DNA of 55,344 bases from Streptomyces sparsogenes (GCF_001704635.1 NZ_MAXF01000037.1:1-55344), one strand, 5' to 3'; shown: positions 40,778 to 49,656, counted from the stretch's first letter. The notes: a model not told the origin generated them from the sequence alone. Translations and numbers: made by a program.

Positions 40778-42247
40778 GTGATCCTCTTTCTCGCCTCCAG
40801 GCCAGTGGTGCCGACGGCCCGCCGTCTGTCGAGCGCCGCGTTCCGCGGCGCTGCGGGCCCCCGGCCCGGGCCGCCGCCGCGCGGTACGGGCGCCGGGCCC
40901 GCCGCGCCACGCCGTACGAACGACACGGACCACACGGACGACACGGACCACACAGACCACACGGACCACACTGACGACGGCGCGGCGGAGGCCGCCGGCG
41001 GCACCCGCCCGTCCCCCCGGTCGCTGCTCGCGCCCTACCGGCGGCTGTTCGCCGTGCCGGGGGCGGTCGCGTTCACGCTGGCCGGGCTCGTGGGGCGGGT
41101 GGCGGGGTCGATGCTCGGGGTCGGCATGGTGCTGATGATCGCGACGGTGCGCGACTCGTACGCCCTGGCGGGGGCGGTCTCGGCCACCGGCCTCGCGGTG
41201 ACGGCCCTGACCGGGCCGCTGCTCGGTCGGCTCGTGGACCGCCACGGCCAGGCGCGGGTCGCGGTTCCGGCGGTCGCCGTGTACGCGCTGGGGGCCACGG
41301 CGATGCTGCTGTGCGTCCACTACGGCGCGCCGGCCTGGGCGCTGTTCGTCTGCGCGGTGGGCTCCTCCGGCGTGCCGAGCCTCGGCTCGATGACGCGCGC
41401 CCGCTGGGCGGCCGTCCACCGCGACGACCCGGCCGCCCGGCACACGGCCAACTCGTTCGAGCAGGTCGTCGACGAGGTGTGCTTCATGGCGGGCCCGGCG
41501 CTCGCGATGGTGCTGTGCACGGCGGTGTTCCCGGAGGCGGGGGTGGCGACGGCGGCGGTGCTGCTGGTCGTGGGGACCCTGCTGTTCGCGGCGCAGCGCC
41601 GCACCGAGCCGCCCCCGCGCACCCGCGCCACCGCCGTCTCCGCCCCCGGCTCCGGCTCCGGCGGTGCCGAGGGGTCGTTGACGCGCTCGCCGGGTCTTCG
41701 GGTGGTGGTCCTCACCTTCCTGGCGACCGGCGCGGTCTTCGGCTCGATGGAGGTCGCGACGGTCGCGGCCGTGGAGTCGTACGGCCACGGATCGGCGAGC
41801 AGCGCGGTCCTCGCCCTCCAGGCGGCCGGGTCCTGCGTGGCGGGCCTGGTCTTCGGCGCCCTGCCGGTCCGCGGTTCGGCGGCCACCCGCTTCCTGGCGG
41901 GGGTGGCGGCCATGGCGGTGGCGGCCCTCCCCCTGCTGGCCGCGAACGGGCTGGCGACGCTGACCCCGCTGCTGTTCGTCGCGGGTATGGCGACCGCGCC
42001 CACGATGATCAGCGGCATGACCCTCGTCCACCGGCTGACCCCGCCCACCCGCCTCAACGAGGGCATGACGACCGTCTACACCGGCCTCCTCGTCGGCATC
42101 TCCGCGGGCGCGGCGGCCGGCGGCTGGACGGTCGACCACCTGGGCCCGGACGCGGGCTACACGGCCCCCGCGACGGCCGCGGCGCTGGCCCTGCTGGCCG
42201 CGGCGGGGGGCGCGGGGCGGCTGCGGCGGTCCCTGGGAGCGGGCTGA
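40778..42247 (+). CDS. MFS transporter (exporter-like)
   Basis: Inner-membrane protein of up to 489 residues with about 12 membrane segments in the MFS_1 pattern (VGRVAGSMLGVGMVLMIATV, TGPLLGRLVDRHGQARVAVP, AVGSSGVPSLGSMTRARWAA). GRLVDRHGQARV is the loop 2-3 motif. The first 80 or so residues are not family-like: Arg/Pro-rich, then a 20-residue tract of Asp, His and Thr. The GTG at 40778 has no properly spaced ribosome site, so translation may start further in, up to LLAPYRRLFAVPG near 41025. It faces the LysR gene and could be its target. The substrate is unknown. Confidence 0.85.
   Translation: MILFLASRPVVPTARRLSSAAFRGAAGPRPGPPPRGTGAGPAAPRRTNDTDHTDDTDHTDHTDHTDDGAAEAAGGTRPSPRSLLAPYRRLFAVPGAVAFTLAGLVGRVAGSMLGVGMVLMIATVRDSYALAGAVSATGLAVTALTGPLLGRLVDRHGQARVAVPAVAVYALGATAMLLCVHYGAPAWALFVCAVGSSGVPSLGSMTRARWAAVHRDDPAARHTANSFEQVVDEVCFMAGPALAMVLCTAVFPEAGVATAAVLLVVGTLLFAAQRRTEPPPRTRATAVSAPGSGSGGAEGSLTRSPGLRVVVLTFLATGAVFGSMEVATVAAVESYGHGSASSAVLALQAAGSCVAGLVFGALPVRGSAATRFLAGVAAMAVAALPLLAANGLATLTPLLFVAGMATAPTMISGMTLVHRLTPPTRLNEGMTTVYTGLLVGISAGAAAGGWTVDHLGPDAGYTAPATAAALALLAAAGGAGRLRRSLGAG
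40919..40978. repeat. 9-bp minisatellite in the MFS gene 5' region
   Basis: About seven near-identical 9-bp units (consensus GACCACACG) from 40919 to 40978, encoding a DTDHTDDTDHTD-like tract. The unit keeps reading frame. It falls in the uncertain N-terminal extension of the MFS protein. Confidence 0.8.
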
Positions 42248-42496
42248 GGGCGGGCCGCCGGGGTACGGCCGACGATGTCGGCCACCTCGGCGAAGGGATA
42301 GCGGAAAAAGCGAGACTGATCAGCTGCCGCCGCTCACTCATGATCGCGCCCAGACTCGGATCGAGTCGGCCGCCTCCTGGCTCGGACAGGTGGTCATGGT
42401 GTCCCGGCTCCCTGGGCCGGACCTGCCCTCACCACTCCGACGAGACAGCGCACCGAAAGGTGAGACCGGCGCGGCACCTCACATCGAGCCCCCGCA

Positions 42497-43051
42497 CTAC
42501 CCGGCGGCCACCCCGGGCCGCACCGAGCGCACCATCACCGTCAGGACCGGCGCCTCCGGCGAGGACCGCACGGTGCCCACCGCCCCGTACCCCCACGACG
42601 CGTAGAGGGCCTGCACCTTCCCGTCCTGGTTCAGCGGGTTCACCATCAACGACACCTGCGTCTCGGGGCGCCCGGCCAGGAGCGCCTCATGCAGCCTGCG
42701 CGCGATCCCCTGCCCGCGCCAGCGCCGGCGGACCATCATCTCCTTCACCGCGACCGTGGAAGCCCCCACCACGGCCGGTCCGGGCTCCGGCCGAGTGCGG
42801 CGCCACCAGCGGTCGTCCGCTCCGGCGAGCCGGTTCGCATAGACGTAGCCGACGGGCGCGCCCGAGTCGTACGCCACCAGGGCCTCCCAGCCCGGTTCGG
42901 CCGCGTGCCGCGGCAGCCGCTCCCCGAATGCCTCCGGGGCGTAGTGCGGCAGGTGGAGCTTGTGCGCCCAGCACTCCTCGTAGATGGCCATCAGGTCATC
43001 CCACACGGAGTCCACATCGCCGATCCGGACGAGACTCACGCTGCTGTCCAC
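42497..43051 (-). CDS. GNAT family N-acetyltransferase
   Basis: Cytosolic acetyltransferase of 184 residues. The acetyl-CoA binding motif is KEMMVRRRWRGQGIARRLHE (R/Q-x-x-G-x-A), followed by VSLMVNPLNQDGKVQALYAS and WGYGAVGTV. GTG 43051 is chosen because GGGAG lies 5 bases upstream; it overlaps the last codons of the HTH/TPR gene. The acceptor substrate is unknown. Its overlap with the upstream gene suggests cotranscription. Confidence 0.88.
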   Translation of the reverse strand: MDSSVSLVRIGDVDSVWDDLMAIYEECWAHKLHLPHYAPEAFGERLPRHAAEPGWEALVAYDSGAPVGYVYANRLAGADDRWWRRTRPEPGPAVVGASTVAVKEMMVRRRWRGQGIARRLHEALLAGRPETQVSLMVNPLNQDGKVQALYASWGYGAVGTVRSSPEAPVLTVMVRSVRPGVAAG

Positions 43052-44109
43052 TGCTGCTCCCACGAGTCGTAGAGGGGGCCGGGAGCAATCCGGCGCAGGT
43101 CACGGGTGAACGAGTCAAGCATGGACCGCACCCGGGGGTGCGCCGCGTCGACGGAGGCGGCAGTGGCCACGGCACGCTCCGCCTCCCGCTGCCCGAGCTG
43201 GGCGCGGGCCAGGCGGGCGGTCGTAATGGCCCGGGAGCGGACGAGATGAGGGCGGAACAGGGTGAGGGAGGCGTGGGCCCGCGCCTCGGCTTCGGCGTGC
43301 CGACCAGCGGCCAGGTACGCGGTGGCCGCCAAGCTGTGCACTTCGGCCTCGTCGTAGAACGCGGTCAGCCGCACGGGCCGCCCCTCGCCAGGATCAGCCC
43401 GGAGCATCGCTTCCCGCGCGCAGCCCAAGGCACGGTCCACCCCGGCCTTGTCCCGCGTCAGCCCCAGGATCGCGGCGTGCCGGGCGTGGCCCAGGGACGC
43501 GAACAGCGGGTCGCGGCGGGTGATGGACAGGCGACGGGCAACGTCGTTGGCGTCGAGGGCATCGACCGGTCGGCCCAGGTGGCGGTAGAGGCTGCCCTTG
43601 TGGGACCAGACACGGAACAGGATGGCCTGGTCGCCGGACTCCTGGGCAAGACTGGCCGCCCGCTGGTGATGCCCTAGGGCGGCGTCGAAACGACGCCCGT
43701 CGGTGGCGGCCCACATAGCGCTGGACACGCAGGCGGCGGCCGCGGCGTACAGAGCGCGCCTGACGCGCTGCGAGCACGAACCACGCTGCCGCAGGGCAAG
43801 GGCTTCATCGGCCAGGGCCAGGGCGGCGGCCTCCGTTGACGGTCTCCTCTGGAGGGGCGACGGGGGGACAGCCCGGCGGCGGAACGAATCCGAGTTCGGC
43901 CGGTAACGGCCCAGCACCATCGCCAGAGCGCGGCGCTGGAGTGGGTGAGGCCAGCGCGTTTGTCCGCTCAGCCACCGCCGCACCACCCGGTCACTGATCC
44001 GGCCGGGCCTGCCGGTCATTCGCTCGATGGCGCTGTTCACCGCCTCGGCCAACTTCTCCTGCGTCAATCCAGCGTCGCCCAGGGCCGCTTGGAGCGCTCG
44101 GTTCCCCAT
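43036..44109 (-). CDS. HTH regulator with TPR-like helical repeats
   Basis: Protein of 357 residues starting at ATG 44109 (GTGGGGGC upstream). The N-terminal domain (about 1-75) is an unusual HTH: MGNRALQAALGDAGLTQEKL, ISDRVVRRWLSGQTRWPHPL, RRALAMVLGRYRPN. The rest is helical and TPR-like (ALGHHQRAASLAQESGDQA, LFRVWSHKGSLYRHLGRPVD, HSLAATAYLAAGRHAEAEAR). It resembles the NsdA-like/tetratricopeptide regulators abundant in Streptomyces, which act through protein-protein contact. The GNAT gene overlaps its 3' end by 16 bases. Target genes unknown. Confidence 0.85.
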   Translation of the reverse strand: MGNRALQAALGDAGLTQEKLAEAVNSAIERMTGRPGRISDRVVRRWLSGQTRWPHPLQRRALAMVLGRYRPNSDSFRRRAVPPSPLQRRPSTEAAALALADEALALRQRGSCSQRVRRALYAAAAACVSSAMWAATDGRRFDAALGHHQRAASLAQESGDQAILFRVWSHKGSLYRHLGRPVDALDANDVARRLSITRRDPLFASLGHARHAAILGLTRDKAGVDRALGCAREAMLRADPGEGRPVRLTAFYDEAEVHSLAATAYLAAGRHAEAEARAHASLTLFRPHLVRSRAITTARLARAQLGQREAERAVATAASVDAAHPRVRSMLDSFTRDLRRIAPGPLYDSWEQQWTAA

Positions 44110-44320
44110 GCCCCCACGGTAGACACACGTGTACAGCCCGCCAAGGAACCGGGTCAAGGGGAGGCAAAAAGGTCCGGGTGCGAGTAGCGGCGACGGCCGC
44201 CACTTGCCCTAAGGCTGTCGTGGAAGCCCTCGCCTGCCGGTGGACATTGCGGCAGACCTTGCGAAAACCATGAATCGGCTGATCAGGAATGCGGCGCACC
44301 CGCGCCCCGCGCCGGAACGC

Positions 44321-44360
44321 GACGAGGGCCCCGCGGTCGGCTGACCGCGGGGCCCTCGTC
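44321..44360 (-). terminator. Terminator of ssrA
   Basis: Perfect 18-bp inverted repeat (GACGAGGGCCCCGCGGTC at 44321-44338, complement at 44343-44360) with a 4-base loop, 15 bases beyond the tmRNA 3' end on the minus strand. Confidence 0.9.
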
Positions 44361-44374
44361 GTACATGGGATGAG

Positions 44375-44741
44375 TGGAGATGGCGGGAATCGAACCCGCG
44401 TCCAACGGTGCGGAACCAGGGCTTCTCCGAGCGCAGTCCGCTGTGATTTTCTCGGCCCCGGAGATCACGCGGACAAGTCTCCGACGGGCTCAGCCACTGT
44501 TTGTTGTCCCACCAGGCCCCGTGGCCGGGTCTAGTGGTTTAGTCCCCTAGCTGATGCCAGGATCCGGGTCGGGAACAGCCCCGGGCTGACACTTCGCGAG
44601 TCGCTACTTAGGCAGCGAGGGCGAAGGAATCGCGCTTGGTGTTGGCGATTATTGGTTTCGGCATATGGTTTACGAGATCATTGCCGCTTCCTCGGCTCGC
44701 TTCCCCTGCTTCGACAGCCGCTGTCGAAACCGATCATCCCC
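44375..44741 (-). ncRNA. ssrA: tmRNA (transfer-messenger RNA)
   Basis: About 367-nt RNA for trans-translation. The 5' end GGGGATGATCGG (from 44741) pairs with the 3' ATCTCC (44381-44376) as the tRNA-like acceptor; the T arm GCGGGTTCGATTCCCGC (from about 44397) is complete; CCA is not encoded. The resume codon GCC is at 44646-44644, and the tag reads ANTKRDSFALAA, then TAA (44610-44608), 12 residues with the typical degradation end ALAA. A possible -10 GATAAC lies just upstream, near 44755. smpB, its protein partner, lies upstream on the same strand. Confidence 0.96.
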
Positions 44742-44868
44742 ATGTGGTGTTATCAAGGTGGTGCCGCGCCCTCGGGGGGCGCAGCCCTCATCGTACGGGA
44801 ACAACGCACGACCGTGCCAGCCTATTCCCGCCGTCAGGTCAGTGGGCCGGGTCCGCGGCCAGGCGCGG

Positions 44869-45348
44869 TCAGGCCCGCTGGCGGCGGCGGGCCGCCGAGA
44901 TCGCGCGGTCGGCCTCGCGGCGGTCCTGCTTCTCGCGGAGGGTCTGCCGCTTGTCGTACTCCTTCTTGCCCTTGGCCAGGGCGACCTCGACCTTGGCCCG
45001 GCCGTCCTTGAAGTAGAGGGCCAGGGGGACCAGGGTGTGGCCGGTCTCCTGGATCTTGCCGGTCAGCTTGTCGATCTCCGCGCGGTGGAGCAGGAGCTTG
45101 CGCTTGCGGCGCGCCGCGTGGTTGGTCCAGGTGCCCTGGCTGTACTCCGGGATGTGCACGTTGTGCAGCCAGGCCTCGCCGCCGTCGAGCTGGGCGAAGC
45201 CGTCCACCAGGGAGGCCCGGCCCTGCCGTAGCGACTTGACCTCGGTGCCGGTCAGCACCAGGCCGGCCTCGTAGGTGTCCAGGATGTGGTAGTCGTGTCG
45301 CGCCTTCTTGTTCTGCGCGATCAGCTTGCGCCCCGTCTCTTTAGCCAT
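44869..45348 (-). CDS. smpB: SsrA-binding protein
   Basis: RNA-binding partner of tmRNA, 159 residues, standard length. The start is [20 protein letters not shown], and the OB-fold shows [40 protein letters not shown] and [20 protein letters not shown]. The C-terminal basic tail [20 protein letters not shown] enters the ribosomal mRNA channel in known complexes. It rescues stalled ribosomes together with ssrA, which is 128 bases downstream. It lies 18 bases after the S41 protease gene, so ftsE-ftsX-protease-smpB may be one transcription unit, as in other Streptomyces. Confidence 0.97.
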   Translation of the reverse strand: MAKETGRKLIAQNKKARHDYHILDTYEAGLVLTGTEVKSLRQGRASLVDGFAQLDGGEAWLHNVHIPEYSQGTWTNHAARRKRKLLLHRAEIDKLTGKIQETGHTLVPLALYFKDGRAKVEVALAKGKKEYDKRQTLREKQDRREADRAISAARRRQRA

Positions 45349-45366
45349 AGCGTGGCCATTCTCGCA

Positions 45367-46563
45367 CTACGCCCCACCCCCGAGGCCACTCAATACCGTC
45401 CGCGCGCGCGTTTCGGCGCCCTGGGAGTCGTCGCCGGCGACGGACAGGTCGGGGGTGATGCCCTTGCCGTCGACGCTGTGGCCGGAGGGGGTGCGGTAGT
45501 GGCCGACGGTGAGCTCGGCGACCGAGCCGTCGGGGAGCTCGCTGGGCATCTGCACGGACCCCTTGCCGAAGGTCCGGGAGCCGACGACCACGGCCCGGCC
45601 GCGGTCCTGGAGCGCGCCGGTGAGCAGCTCGGCGGCGCTCATGGTGCCGCCGTCGACGAGGACGACGAGGGGGGAGTCGGTGTCGCCGCCGCGCCGGGCC
45701 TCCAGGACCCGCTGCTTGCCCCGTACGTCGTACGTGGCGACCAGCCCGCCGTCGAGGAAGGAGGAGGCGGTGGTGACGGCCTCGGTGACCAGGCCGCCGG
45801 AGTTGCCGCGCAGGTCCAGGAGGATGCCCGCGCCCTTGGGGGCGGCCCGGACCGCGCGGCGCACCTGCTGGCCCGCGCCCCGGGTGAAGGCCTCGACCTT
45901 GATCCGGACGGCGGCGGGGTGCTGGTCGGTGAGGCGGTCGACGGTCACCGGCTCGGTGGCCAGGCGCGCCCGACGGAGGGCCTGGTGCCAGCTGCGCTCG
46001 CCGCGCTGCAGCCCGATCTCGACCCGGCTGCCCACGGCCCCGTGGCCGCGCAGCCAGGACACCACCTCGGTGACCGGGCGGCCGGTCGCCGGGCGGCCGT
46101 CGACGGCGCGCAGCCGGTCGCCGGCCCGGATGCCGGCCTTCTGGGCGGGGCTGCCGGGCTGGACCCGGTCCACCGAGATCCGGCCGCCGGGCCCCGTGCG
46201 GGCGGAGATCCCCACGCCCACGTACTCGCCGTCCAGGTTGCGGCGGAAGCCCTCGTACTCGCGGGCGCTGTAGACCGCGCCCCAGCGGTCGCCGCTGCGG
46301 CTGACCACCTCGCGGGCGGCCTTGGAGGCGGACTTCCCGTCCTCCTCGGCCTGGGCGGCGGCCGCCTTGACCTCGTCGCTCTCGACGGTGCTGGACAGGG
46401 ATCGGGACGGTATCCGGGCGGCGGCCGGGTCGCGCCCGTCCTCGGCCTCGGCGCCCCAGGAGCCGACGGCGGCTCCGGTGGCCAGCACGCTCACAAAGAC
46501 CACTGTCAGGGCGGCCCCACGGCGAATGCGGCGGGGCCGGACGAACAAACACGGGCCCGACAT
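45367..46563 (-). CDS. S41 family C-terminal processing peptidase with PDZ domain
   Basis: Membrane-anchored secreted protease of 398 residues, from ATG 46563 (MSGPCLFVRPRRI). A signal anchor is at about 16-38 (AALTVVFVSVLATGAAVGSW). The PDZ domain is around 120-200 (GEYVGVGISARTGPGGRISV, GSPAQKAGIRAGDRLRAVDG). The S41 domain follows, with GILLDLRGNSGGLVTEAV, the catalytic Ser in DGGTMSAAELLTGAL, and the Lys in GSRTFGKGSVQMPSELPDGS. The end is GHSVDGKGITPDLSVAGDDS. It is a CtpA/CtpB-like enzyme acting outside the membrane. It follows ftsX by 68 bases on the same strand. Confidence 0.93.
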   Translation of the reverse strand: MSGPCLFVRPRRIRRGAALTVVFVSVLATGAAVGSWGAEAEDGRDPAAARIPSRSLSSTVESDEVKAAAAQAEEDGKSASKAAREVVSRSGDRWGAVYSAREYEGFRRNLDGEYVGVGISARTGPGGRISVDRVQPGSPAQKAGIRAGDRLRAVDGRPATGRPVTEVVSWLRGHGAVGSRVEIGLQRGERSWHQALRRARLATEPVTVDRLTDQHPAAVRIKVEAFTRGAGQQVRRAVRAAPKGAGILLDLRGNSGGLVTEAVTTASSFLDGGLVATYDVRGKQRVLEARRGGDTDSPLVVLVDGGTMSAAELLTGALQDRGRAVVVGSRTFGKGSVQMPSELPDGSVAELTVGHYRTPSGHSVDGKGITPDLSVAGDDSQGAETRARTVLSGLGGGA

Positions 46564-46631
46564 GCCGGTGAGTGTAGGGCAACGCGGGGCGCCGTACCGG
46601 GCGTTGTGAGGTACGGCGCCCTGGACGAATG

Positions 46632-47543
46632 TCACACCTTGAGGTACTTGCGGAGCGCGAACAACGCCGCCAGGGCGGGCATCAGCAGCCCGATCGCCAG
46701 CACCAGGGGCAGCTTGGCCAGCACCGCGTCACCGGCGATGAAGTGGATGACCCTGATCTGGTCGGCCAGCCAGTTCCGGACCAGGAAGTAGTAGCCGCTC
46801 ACCAGCAGCACACAGGCGAGGCCCGCGCCCAGCAGGCCCGCGATGGCCGCCTCCAGGATGAACGGCATCTGGATGTAGAAGCTGGACGCGCCGACCAGCC
46901 GCATGATCCCGGTCTCCCGGCGGCGGGAGAACGCCGACACCCGCACCGTGTTGACGATCAGCATCAGCGCGACGATCAGCATGAGCGACATCACCCCCAG
47001 CGCCGCGTAGTTCATGCCGTTGAGGAGATTGAAGAGGTCGTCGACCACTTCCTTCTGGTCTCGGACCTCCTGCACCCCGGGGCGTCCGGCGAAGGCGGTG
47101 GTGATCACCTTGTACTTCTCGGGGTCCTTCAGCTTGATGCGGAAGGATTCCTGCATCTGGTTCGGGGTCAGCGACTCGGCCAGCGGCGAGTCGCTGAACT
47201 CCTCCTTGTAGTGCTTGTACGCTTCCTCGGCGGTCTCGAACCGAACGCTCTCCACGATGCTCATCTGCTTGAGCTCGGCGCGGATCTCGTTCTTCTGCGC
47301 CTCGGTGACCGGGCCCCTGGCGCAGTTGGGCGACGTCTCCTTGTCCTGCTTGTTGCACAGGTAGATGGTGACGTTGACCTTGTCGTACCAGTAGCCCTTC
47401 ATCGTGCTCACCTGCTCGCGCATGAGCAGGGACCCGCCGAACAGGGCGAGCGAGAGGGCGACGGAGACGATCACCGCGAAGGTCATGGTCAGATTGCGGC
47501 GGAGACCGACGCCGATCTCCGACAGGACGAACTGGGCGCGCAT
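46632..47543 (-). CDS. ftsX: Cell division protein FtsX
   Basis: Inner-membrane permease-like protein of 303 residues. TM1 is near 22-42 (TMTFAVIVSVALSLALFGGS). An extracytoplasmic loop of about 120 residues carries two Cys (YLCNKQDKETSPNCARG) that can form a disulfide. Three more membrane segments follow (ALGVMSLMLIVALMLIVNTV, AAIAGLLGAGLACVLLVSGY, LPLVLAIGLLMPALAALFAL), with ETGIMRLVGASSFYIQMPFI between. It starts with AAAGGA upstream, 9 bases after ftsE. With FtsE it forms the FtsEX complex that activates peptidoglycan hydrolases at division and hyphal branching. Confidence 0.96.
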   Translation of the reverse strand: MRAQFVLSEIGVGLRRNLTMTFAVIVSVALSLALFGGSLLMREQVSTMKGYWYDKVNVTIYLCNKQDKETSPNCARGPVTEAQKNEIRAELKQMSIVESVRFETAEEAYKHYKEEFSDSPLAESLTPNQMQESFRIKLKDPEKYKVITTAFAGRPGVQEVRDQKEVVDDLFNLLNGMNYAALGVMSLMLIVALMLIVNTVRVSAFSRRRETGIMRLVGASSFYIQMPFILEAAIAGLLGAGLACVLLVSGYYFLVRNWLADQIRVIHFIAGDAVLAKLPLVLAIGLLMPALAALFALRKYLKV

Positions 47544-47552
47544 GGCGTCCTT

Positions 47553-48242
47553 TCAGTGCTGGTAGCCGTAAACGCCGCGGGACTGGTCGCGCACGAGACG
47601 GCCCTTTTCAAGTTCGATCACGCGCTTGCGCATCTGGTCGACGATCTGCTGGTCGTGGGTCGCCATCACGACCGTGGTCCCGGTCCGGTTGATCCGGTCC
47701 AGCAGCTTCATGATGCCGACGGAGGTCTGCGGGTCCAGGTTTCCGGTCGGCTCGTCGGCGATCAGCAGCAGCGGCCGGTTGACGAACGCGCGGGCGATGG
47801 CGACCCGCTGCTGCTCACCGCCGGAGAGCTCGCCGGGCATGCGGTCCTGCTTTCCGCCCAGTCCGACCAGGTCGAGCACCTCGGGGACGGTCTTGCGGAT
47901 GGCGGCGCGCGGCTTGCCGATCACCTCCAGCGCGAAGGCCACGTTCTCCCCGACCGTCTTGTTGGGGAGCAGGCGGAAGTCCTGGAAGACCGTCCCCAAC
48001 TGGCGGCGCATCTGCGGCACCTTCCAGTTGGACAGCCGCGCCAGGTCCTTGCCCAGCACATGGACCGCGCCGTGGCTGGCGCGCTCCTCGCGCAGCAGCA
48101 GACGCAGAAAGGTGGATTTGCCCGACCCCGAGGAGCCCACCAAAAAGACGAACTCCCCCTTCTCGATCTCGAGCGAGACATCCCGGAGTGCGGGACGGCT
48201 CTGCTTGGGGTAGGTCTTGGATACGTTGTCGAATCGGATCAC
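47553..48242 (-). CDS. ftsE: Cell division ATP-binding protein FtsE
   Basis: ATPase of 229 residues. Walker [18 protein letters not shown]-loop [13 protein letters not shown], signature [14 protein letters not shown], Walker [14 protein letters not shown] and switch His in [14 protein letters not shown] are present, with ftsE-typical [20 protein letters not shown]. It starts at GTG 48242. First gene of the likely ftsE-ftsX-protease-smpB unit. Acts on the inner face of the membrane with FtsX. Confidence 0.96.
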   Translation of the reverse strand: MIRFDNVSKTYPKQSRPALRDVSLEIEKGEFVFLVGSSGSGKSTFLRLLLREERASHGAVHVLGKDLARLSNWKVPQMRRQLGTVFQDFRLLPNKTVGENVAFALEVIGKPRAAIRKTVPEVLDLVGLGGKQDRMPGELSGGEQQRVAIARAFVNRPLLLIADEPTGNLDPQTSVGIMKLLDRINRTGTTVVMATHDQQIVDQMRKRVIELEKGRLVRDQSRGVYGYQH

Positions 48243-48389
48243 TGGAGCACCACGGTCGACCTGGGTAGGGGTACGGGTGGCCGCGAGGGCGGCTCCCGTC
48301 GGTGAGCGTGACCATACGCGAACCGCGCGCGAGCGCGCAGGCGCCGTTCGGGGGTTGGCGCGCTTATTGGCGGCACTATTGGGGGCAAA

Positions 48390-48419
48390 CGGTTGACAAC
48401 CGTCCCGGCGGACTGTCCG
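48390..48419. promoter_or_regulatory. Palindromes in the ftsE/zinc-ribbon intergenic region
   Basis: In the 331-base gap 48243-48573, CGGTTGACAACCG (48390-48402) is a perfect 13-bp palindrome that contains TTGACA, and CGGACTGTCCG (48409-48419) is a second one. They may be operators for ftsE or for the divergent small gene. Nothing else gene-like is seen in the gap. Confidence 0.4.
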
Positions 48420-48573
48420 AAACAGCTACGGAACCGGTACGGATGCGGTGCGGAATCGTGCGGGGCGCGCCGAACCGGGCGGAAGCTGGCACAGTGGAAG
48501 GGGAACCAACACATTTTCCAGATCGTTGGGCCCGTGTCTACTGCGGCATCGCCGCGCGGGAGGAGAAGAGCGC

Positions 48574-48768
48574 ATGACGTATGACAGGCTTGTCTGCGCC
48601 AACTGCGCGAGCCCCGTCAGCGAGGGCCGCTGCCCGGTCTGCCGGGCCAGCAGGGAGCGTATGCAGCAGGACGGCGCCTTCGGCGGGCTGACGCCGGCCG
48701 CCCTGATAGCGCTGCTGGTGGCGCTGATCGCCGTGGCCCTGCTCGCCCACCAGGTGGCCGTGGCCTGA
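48574..48768 (+). CDS. Small zinc-ribbon membrane protein
   Basis: Protein of 64 residues (ATG 48574; AGGAG 9 bases upstream). Two CxxC pairs in LVCANCASPVSEGRCPVCRA form a zinc ribbon (about 8-24), followed by a linker and one C-terminal membrane segment LTPAALIALLVALIAVALLA. It lies divergent from ftsE in Streptomyces and is conserved in size by type, but no function is established. It probably sits in the inner membrane with the zinc ribbon in the cytosol. Confidence 0.85.
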   Translation: MTYDRLVCANCASPVSEGRCPVCRASRERMQQDGAFGGLTPAALIALLVALIAVALLAHQVAVA

Positions 48769-48803
48769 CGGCCGGCGGCCCGGTGATTGCCCGGTGATCG
48801 ATT

Positions 48804-48830
48804 CGACACAGTCGGTGACGATCTGTGTCG
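48804..48830 (+). terminator. Hairpin after the small zinc-ribbon gene
   Basis: CGACACAG (48804-48811) and CTGTGTCG (48823-48830) form an 8-bp stem with an 11-base loop, 36 bases after the zinc-ribbon stop. There is no clear U tract, so it may be a terminator or an mRNA-stabilising structure. Confidence 0.4.
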
Positions 48831-48914
48831 ATGTGTGACGTCCTGCAATCATTCCGTGTGCGTCATTGAGGCGTGGAGCGCTGCGTGCGCCGTGCGTGAC
48901 GCATCACACACACA

Positions 48915-48948
48915 AAGGGCCCGGAGTGACGCCGCACTCCGGGCCCTT
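48915..48948. terminator. Bidirectional terminator
   Basis: Perfect 14-bp inverted repeat (AAGGGCCCGGAGTG at 48915-48928, complement at 48935-48948) with a 6-base loop, between the zinc-ribbon gene (+) and the sortase-substrate gene (-). A direct repeat GTGCGTGATCAG at 48953-48964 and 48971-48982 follows, overlapping the latter's stop. Confidence 0.85.
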
Positions 48949-48978
48949 CGCTGTGCGTGATCAGATCGCCGTGCGTGA

Positions 48979-49656
48979 TCAGGCCACGGTGTTGCGGTTG
49001 ACCAGGCGCGGCATCAGGCGGAAGCCGATGCCACCCGCGATCATCGTCGCGGCGCCGACCAGGAGGAAGGTCGTCTCGGAGGCACCGGTCTCGGCCAGCT
49101 CCTCCTTGGCCTTGCTCTGCTCGACCGGCTGGGAGCCCGCGCTGTCGGTGTCGGTGTTGTCCTGGCAGGCGGTGCCGTCGAGCTCCACCGTGCAGGTGTT
49201 GGGGTCGTCGCTGCCGCCGCCACCGCCGGTGCCGGACGACGAGGACGGCTCGGCGGTCGGCTTGCCGGTGGGCTTGCCCGTCGGCTCGCCGGTCGGCGGC
49301 TTGGTCGGGTCGCTCGTCGGCGGCTTGGTCGGGTCCTCGGTGGGCGGGTTGGTCGTCGGCGGGTTCGTCGTCGGCGGATTGGTGGTGGGATCGTCCGTCG
49401 GCGGGGTGGTCGTCGGCGGGGTGGTGCTGGGGTCGCCCGTCGGGATAACCGTCGGGTCGTCGGTCGGGTCCTCGGTGCCGACGCCGGCGCCGACGCTCAC
49501 GCCCTTGTCGTCCGCGCTGGCCGAAGCCTTCACGCCGACGATGTCGACATCGAGACCCACGGCCGATGCGGCGCCCGCCGCCGTCAGCGACGCGCCGGCG
49601 GCTATCACGGCGCCGGCCGCGATCCGCGCGACGCGCAGCCGCGTCTTCTTCGTCAT
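48979..49656 (-). CDS. Secreted sortase substrate with Pro/Thr repeats (LAETG)
   Basis: Protein of 225 residues from MTKKTRLRVARIAAG. Signal peptide about 1-32 ends at ASA (AAGAASAVGLDVDIVG). A Pro/Thr tract (about 65-135) repeats NPPTTNPPTT and TKPPTSDPTKPPTGEP. A Ser/Gly region and a Cys pair (NTCTVELDGTACQD) follow. The C-terminus has the sorting signal LAETG, a membrane segment (TTFLLVGAATMIAGGIGF) and a basic tail RLMPRLVNRNTVA, so it should be anchored by an SrtE-class sortase, as in chaplins with LAXTG. The 309-base gap upstream (49657-49965) shows no gene. Confidence 0.88.
   Translation of the reverse strand: MTKKTRLRVARIAAGAVIAAGASLTAAGAASAVGLDVDIVGVKASASADDKGVSVGAGVGTEDPTDDPTVIPTGDPSTTPPTTTPPTDDPTTNPPTTNPPTTNPPTEDPTKPPTSDPTKPPTGEPTGKPTGKPTAEPSSSSGTGGGGGSDDPNTCTVELDGTACQDNTDTDSAGSQPVEQSKAKEELAETGASETTFLLVGAATMIAGGIGFRLMPRLVNRNTVA

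Noticed and set aside
42390..42605. Small plus-strand open frame between MFS and GNAT genes
   Set aside because: It overlaps the GNAT 3' end in antisense, has no ribosome site and has random-looking Arg/Pro/Thr composition.
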